From Firmicutes bacterium UBA2116 (GTDB taxonomy: Bacteria; Bacillota; Clostridia; Tissierellales; Sedimentibacteraceae), in the NCBI GenBank assembly GCA_002331025.1, contig DCYG01000001.1, positions 37,754 to 101,753 of the forward strand: a stretch of DNA of 64,000 bases. The letters run 5' to 3'. Numbering within the stretch: position 1 is the stretch's first letter; the number at the start of each line of letters is the position of its first letter. Shown piece after piece: positions 60,870 to 64,000 of the stretch. The translations under genes were made by a program, and so were the position numbers. The notes under the pieces were generated by a model. It was not told the DNA's origin. It ran no database searches and worked only from the letters and a program-made list of their open reading frames with translations.

Positions 60870-60968
60870 TTATAATTTATCCGTATAGTATCTTATTGTG
60901 CTGTATAACATATATATTGTTGATGCCACAATTGCGGCTAAACTCATTAATAAAAATACTTTATCCAT
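60870..60968 (-). CDS. 32-residue single-span membrane peptide
   Basis: MDKVFLLMSLAAIVASTIYM then LYSTIRYYTDKL: one hydrophobic helix (about 4-24) and a short basic-aromatic tail. GAGG lies six bases before the ATG and a strong terminator follows 46 bp behind the stop, so it is probably a real single-gene transcript. No characterised homologue is known to me; small regulatory or toxin-like membrane peptides have this shape. Confidence 0.6.
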   Translation of the reverse strand: MDKVFLLMSLAAIVASTIYMLYSTIRYYTDKL

Positions 60969-61237
60969 AAAAAACCTCAATTTTTTGATTAGTTACATTT
61001 TTAGACGTAATTTTTTTGTTTTTGTTCCAATATTCATGTATATTTTCAGAAATACTTGAATACAGACTGAACAATAACGAAGCAGAAGCTTTTTAGCTGC
61101 CTAAATATATATATTCATATATACTCTGCTATATACATAATATTTTTAATATTTAATGAAATTTATTTCTGATTATGGTAAAATTTCATTAATATTATTA
61201 GCATCATTTAACATCTATTTACTTAAGGGAGTTAAAA
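60969..61237. other. AT-rich intergenic region
   Basis: Promoters of the small peptide gene and the AIR-synthase-like gene should lie here; no other structure is supported. Confidence 0.45.
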
Positions 61238-61978
61238 ATGGATATAAAACAAATAAGAGATATAACGGTTATAAGCTTTGATGAAAACAGATATTTAGGC
61301 ATTGCCTGTGATTCATGCGGAGGAATCGGTCTTAAGGAACACGACGTTGTTAAGGTTGCACCTCAAATAACTGCTTATCATACAGGTAAGGTTGTACTTG
61401 CGGAATTAATGAGCCTTGGATTTAAACCTATGATCATGGCTGACGGTCTCGCAGTAGAAATGAACGATACGGGTAAGCAACTGATAGATGGTTTTAACGA
61501 AGTATTGTCAAAGCTTAAAACTACCAAGGTTCATCTAACCGGAAGCACCGAAGAAAACATCAAGACTGTTCAAACCTCAATGGGTGTCACGTGCATTGGT
61601 ATATGTGACAAGGATAAATTAAAATATAAGAGAACAAATAAAAATGATATATGCTTAATAATTGGAATGCCTCTCGTGGGAAATGAAGTTATAAATAATC
61701 CGGATAAGGTTTTGGATATTGATGATTTTGAGAAATTGTATCTTTGTGATTTCATTAAGGAAATATTACCTGTCGGATCAAGGGGAATAGGGCAGGAATT
61801 GAATGATTTATGTTCCTATAATGAACTATCCATTAAGTTAAATGAAGACATAAATATAGATTTAAAAAAATCCGGCGGTCCTTCCTGCAGTGCTCTGGTT
61901 ACAATTGAAGAAAAGCATATTGACATAATTAGAACTTTAGTTAACAAGCCGGTTGAAATTCTTGGAAAGTTTTATTAA
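61238..61978 (+). CDS. AIR synthase-related (PurM/HypE-like) N-terminal domain protein
   Basis: 246 residues. MDIKQIRDITVISFDENRYL, ACDSCGGIGLKEHDVVKV (the D-x-x-G-G-I-G nucleotide-binding loop of the PurM superfamily) and SLGFKPMIMADGLAVEM match the N-terminal half of AIR-synthase/ThiL/HypE proteins; the canonical C-terminal half is short or diverged. The substrate is unknown. AAGGGAG precedes ATG. A fragment of it is duplicated at 62760. Confidence 0.78.
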   Translation: MDIKQIRDITVISFDENRYLGIACDSCGGIGLKEHDVVKVAPQITAYHTGKVVLAELMSLGFKPMIMADGLAVEMNDTGKQLIDGFNEVLSKLKTTKVHLTGSTEENIKTVQTSMGVTCIGICDKDKLKYKRTNKNDICLIIGMPLVGNEVINNPDKVLDIDDFEKLYLCDFIKEILPVGSRGIGQELNDLCSYNELSIKLNEDINIDLKKSGGPSCSALVTIEEKHIDIIRTLVNKPVEILGKFY

Positions 61979-62386
61979 GTATGTTAGCAGTGAAATACAC
62001 ATATTTAGTACAAGCATATAATAATATTAAGCTGCCGATAGACATCAGCGCTTTGAGATATAGTCCATTTCAAAGTGTGTGTAGCTAAGTTGATTATAAT
62101 TGAGCTAGCTTGATGTGGATTCTTTTCAGGACAATTACTTTTGAGGTATCGCCCTGAAATGTTTAATAGAGCAATAATTTTAATAATAGGTTATAATTAC
62201 TAAATACAAGTTATTCATGCCTACATTTCTATCCTACGTTTGTACATTATATTAGTTACACTGTAGAGGAAACAGGGCAAACTCCGTACTTTATCACTAA
62301 TAATACCTATCTTTTCTTACACCCGCAATATAGGACAATCAGTAACATATTTTTTAATACATACATATAGTAAAAAGGGTGATATT
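61979..62386. other. intergenic region with one hairpin
   Basis: No gene seen. TTTCAGG (about 62126) and CCTGAAA (about 62152) form a 7-bp stem with a long loop. Confidence 0.4.
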
Positions 62387-62485
62387 ATGTATGACTTTAA
62401 TAATGTTGAAGCAGCTTATCGACGCCGTCGCAGATCATGTTTTTGTCCTTGTCGACGTTTTCGTCGCCGTCGTCGCAGATTTTTT
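62387..62485 (+). CDS. 32-residue Arg/Cys-rich protamine-like miniprotein
   Basis: MYDFNNVEAAYRRRRRSCFC followed by PCRRFRRRRRFF: 12 of 32 residues are Arg in blocks of five, two and five, around a C-F-C-P-C cluster. AAAGGGTGAT precedes the ATG and a GC-rich hairpin follows within 10 bp of the stop, so it is a compact gene. Ten of the twelve Arg codons are CGN, against the AT-rich genome's preference for AGA. Such a protein could bind DNA or RNA, or be a spore component; no function is known to me. Confidence 0.7.
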
Positions 62486-62490
62486 TAATT

Positions 62491-62520
62491 AAAAATTCCC
62501 GGGCTAAATACGCCCGGGTT
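62491..62520 (+). terminator. terminator of the Arg-rich miniprotein gene
   Basis: CCCGGGC and GCCCGGG form a GC-rich stem around TAAATAC, with a T-rich stretch (TTCTTTGTTTTTTTG) about 10 bp later. Confidence 0.75.
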
Positions 62521-62582
62521 AAATTCTTTGTTTTTTTGTAGGATTGTATTTAAATTTAATCATTCTTATCACCTTTTTTACT

Positions 62583-62721
62583 CTTAAGTATTTCCAAATG
62601 TAACAGAAGAATTTTTATCAGAAGCGTTAAAGTGCTACAGAGGCAAATACGGCATATCTGTTAAAATAGATAACTACATAATATATTTTGAACCTAATTT
62701 ATATGTAATGAAATTATTATA
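62583..62721 (+). pseudogene. short coding remnant of unknown family
   Basis: The frame reads VTEEFLSEALKCYRGKYGIS then VKIDNYIIYFEPNLYVMKLL and stops. No start codon or RBS is present and the family is not recognised; it looks like the 3' end of a lost gene. Confidence 0.4.
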
Positions 62722-62759
62722 AAAAATAGTGCACAGTATTGAAGTACCGAATGATATTA

Positions 62760-62832
62760 AGAAGTATTGTCAAAACTAAAAATTACCAAGGTTCATCTGA
62801 CCGGAAGTACAGAAGAAAATATAAGAGCAATA
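62760..62832 (+). pseudogene. duplicated fragment of the AIR-synthase-like gene
   Basis: EVLSKLKITKVHLTGSTEEN here matches EVLSKLKTTKVHLTGSTEEN at about 61500-61560 with few differences, at DNA level too (shared ACCAAGGTTCATCT). The copy ends at a stop after about 27 codons. Confidence 0.8.
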
Positions 62833-62833
62833 A

Positions 62834-62872
62834 AAAAGCGAATTCTTTGACAAGTGCAAGGGATTCGCCTGA
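62834..62872 (-). terminator. rpmE terminator
   Basis: GCGAATCCCTTG and CAAAGAATTCGC pair, followed by TTTTTTA on the minus strand. Confidence 0.85.
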
Positions 62873-62883
62873 ATGTGTATGAT

Positions 62884-63093
62884 TTAATTATTATTATCCA
62901 TACCATATTTCTTTTTAAATCTGTCAACTCTACCGCCTTTATCAACAAACTTCTGTTTGCCTGTAAAGAAAGGATGGCACTCTGAACAAATTTCAACTTT
63001 GATTTCGTCTAACACTGAACCTGTTTCAAAAGTATTTCCACATGCGCATCTAACCGTAACAGTTTTATAATTTGGATGTATACCTTCTTTCAT
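62884..63093 (-). CDS. rpmE: 50S ribosomal protein L31
   Basis: 69 residues from ATG 63093 (GAGG eight bases upstream). MKEGIHPNYKTVTVRCACGN then EICSECHPFFTGKQKFVDKG: the C-x-C and C-x-x-C pairs show the zinc-binding (C+) form. A shorter start is not needed. Zinc-limited cells may swap this paralogue for a Zn-free one; none is visible here. Confidence 0.95.
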   Translation of the reverse strand: MKEGIHPNYKTVTVRCACGNTFETGSVLDEIKVEICSECHPFFTGKQKFVDKGGRVDRFKKKYGMDNNN

Positions 63094-63199
63094 CCTTTTC
63101 ACCTCTTTCTGTTCTCTATATTAATTAAATATTAATTAGCAAATTACCTTGAGTATTATAACACAGTCAAAAATATATTACAATGTTTTTTTGCTTGTT

Positions 63200-64000
63200 T
63201 TAATAATTCCTATCATGTAAATCATCTTTTATTTTATCTATGTTGCTTAATTGTGCCGCAGCCGTCTTAATAAAGCCTTCATTAGTTTTATTTTTTAATA
63301 AACCGTCAATCAATCTTTCCGTTACATCTGCAACAGAGTAGTTGGAGAGTGCCTTCCGAAGCTGCCATATAGTTTGAAGTTCTTCGGGATTTAGCAGCAA
63401 CTCTTCTCTTCTTGTTCCTGATTTGTTTATATCAATTGCAGGGAATATTCTCTTTTCTGAAAGCTTTCTGTCAAGGTGTATTTCCATGTTTCCGGTACCC
63501 TTGAATTCTTCGAATATCATATCATCCATACGACTTCCCGTCTCAATAAGGGCACTCGCAAGTATGGTCAAACTGCCGCCATGTTCTATATTTCGTGCCG
63601 CACCGAAAAATCTCTTTGGTCCGTATAAAGCTCCGGGGTCCAATCCACCCGACAATGTTCTTCCTGTAGGAGTTATAGTAAGATTGTATGCTCTCGCCAA
63701 TCTGGTAATGCTGTCTAATAATATAACTACATCCTTACCGTGCTCAACTAAACGCTTTGCTCTTTCCAGAACCATCTCAGCAACCTTAATATGATTTTTA
63801 GGAAGTTCGTCAAATGTAGAATAAACAACGTCTCCCTTTACATTTCTTTTCATATCCGTAACTTCTTCGGGACGTTCATCTATTAAAAGCATGATAATCT
63901 GTACATCAGGATAATTATCTGCTATGCTGTTAGCTATATTTTTAAGGATTGTTGTCTTTCCTGCCTTAGGCGGTGCAACAATCATACCTCTTTGTCCTTT
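63200..64000 (-). CDS. rho: transcription termination factor Rho (C-terminal part)
   Basis: The frame runs off the window edge, so the N-terminus is missing. Visible are Walker A APPKAGKTTILKNIA, Walker B VVILLDSITRLARAYN, the R-loop/Q-loop region GGLDPGALYGPKRFFGAARN, and TGSRMDDMIFEEFKGTGNME and RKLSEKRIFPAIDINKSGTR, all diagnostic of the Rho hexameric RNA translocase. Rho sits next to rpmE in many Firmicutes, matching this order. Confidence 0.97.
   Translation of the reverse strand, partial: KGQRGMIVAPPKAGKTTILKNIANSIADNYPDVQIIMLLIDERPEEVTDMKRNVKGDVVYSTFDELPKNHIKVAEMVLERAKRLVEHGKDVVILLDSITRLARAYNLTITPTGRTLSGGLDPGALYGPKRFFGAARNIEHGGSLTILASALIETGSRMDDMIFEEFKGTGNMEIHLDRKLSEKRIFPAIDINKSGTRREELLLNPEELQTIWQLRKALSNYSVADVTERLIDGLLKNKTNEGFIKTAAAQLSNIDKIKDDLHDRNY

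Noticed and set aside
62387..62485. The Arg-rich miniprotein as a chance CGT/CGC repeat
   Set aside because: Considered, but the RBS, the Met start, mixed Arg codons, a Cys motif and a following hairpin make a gene more likely; it is kept as a finding.

Overview
The window reads as chromosome of a low-GC, Gram-positive, anaerobic Clostridia-type bacterium (Bacillota). Signs are the AT-rich sequence, strong GGAGG ribosome binding sites, frequent TTG/GTG starts, the split glycine decarboxylase (GcvPA + GcvPB) under a glycine riboswitch, a T-box before serS, a small SRP RNA, GerMN spore-germination domains and a SigV/RsiV pair. An amino-acid fermenter is likely; the genus cannot be fixed from the sequence alone.

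Layout. 0-6.4 kb: a sigma-54 activator, lipoate ligase (lplA) with a PP-loop ATPase, a secreted SGNH-like protein and an aminotransferase. 6.4-12.2 kb: an accessory island with a HicAB toxin-antitoxin pair, a BcgI-like restriction-modification system with its own controller protein, a decayed extra specificity domain and a phosphoesterase remnant. 12.2-20 kb: guaA, then the gcvT-gcvH-gcvPA-gcvPB-lpdA operon behind a single-aptamer glycine riboswitch; LplA probably supplies lipoate for GcvH. 20-29 kb: flavodoxin, Asn-rich repeat protein, rRNA/tRNA methyltransferase-like protein, AEC transporter, M42 and S9 peptidases, small hydrophobic protein, GerMN lipoprotein-like protein, ECF S-component and SRP RNA. 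29-37 kb: heterodimeric ABC exporter, duplicated-domain lipoprotein, IclR regulator, HD protein, acyltransferase. 37-40 kb: a DtxR-type repressor with palindromic boxes at its own promoter and in front of a DUF2325-DUF3793-flavodoxin operon. 40-54 kb: EFR1 ferredoxin, acetyltransferases, lipoprotein, epimerase, SemiSWEET, sigV-rsiV, and a cation/proton antiporter under a fluoride riboswitch. 53-64 kb: housekeeping genes serS (T-box), PadR/DUF2812 pair, dnaX-ybaB-recR, an AIR-synthase-like gene, rpmE and rho (cut by the window edge).

The most unusual material lies outside the familiar genes. (1) A ~54-bp imperfect palindrome occurs four times plus one half copy; three copies sit directly behind the U-tract of an intrinsic terminator, always in the same orientation, and the fourth is inserted in a coding region, where removing 56 bp restores a plausible family C-terminus. 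(2) A 32-residue Arg/Cys-rich, protamine-like miniprotein has its own RBS and terminator. (3) A deletion scar joins the 5' half of a second fluoride riboswitch to the last codons of a lost antiporter copy. (4) A 32-residue membrane peptide gene with RBS and terminator lies upstream of dnaX. All calls are from reading the sequence; no database search was run.
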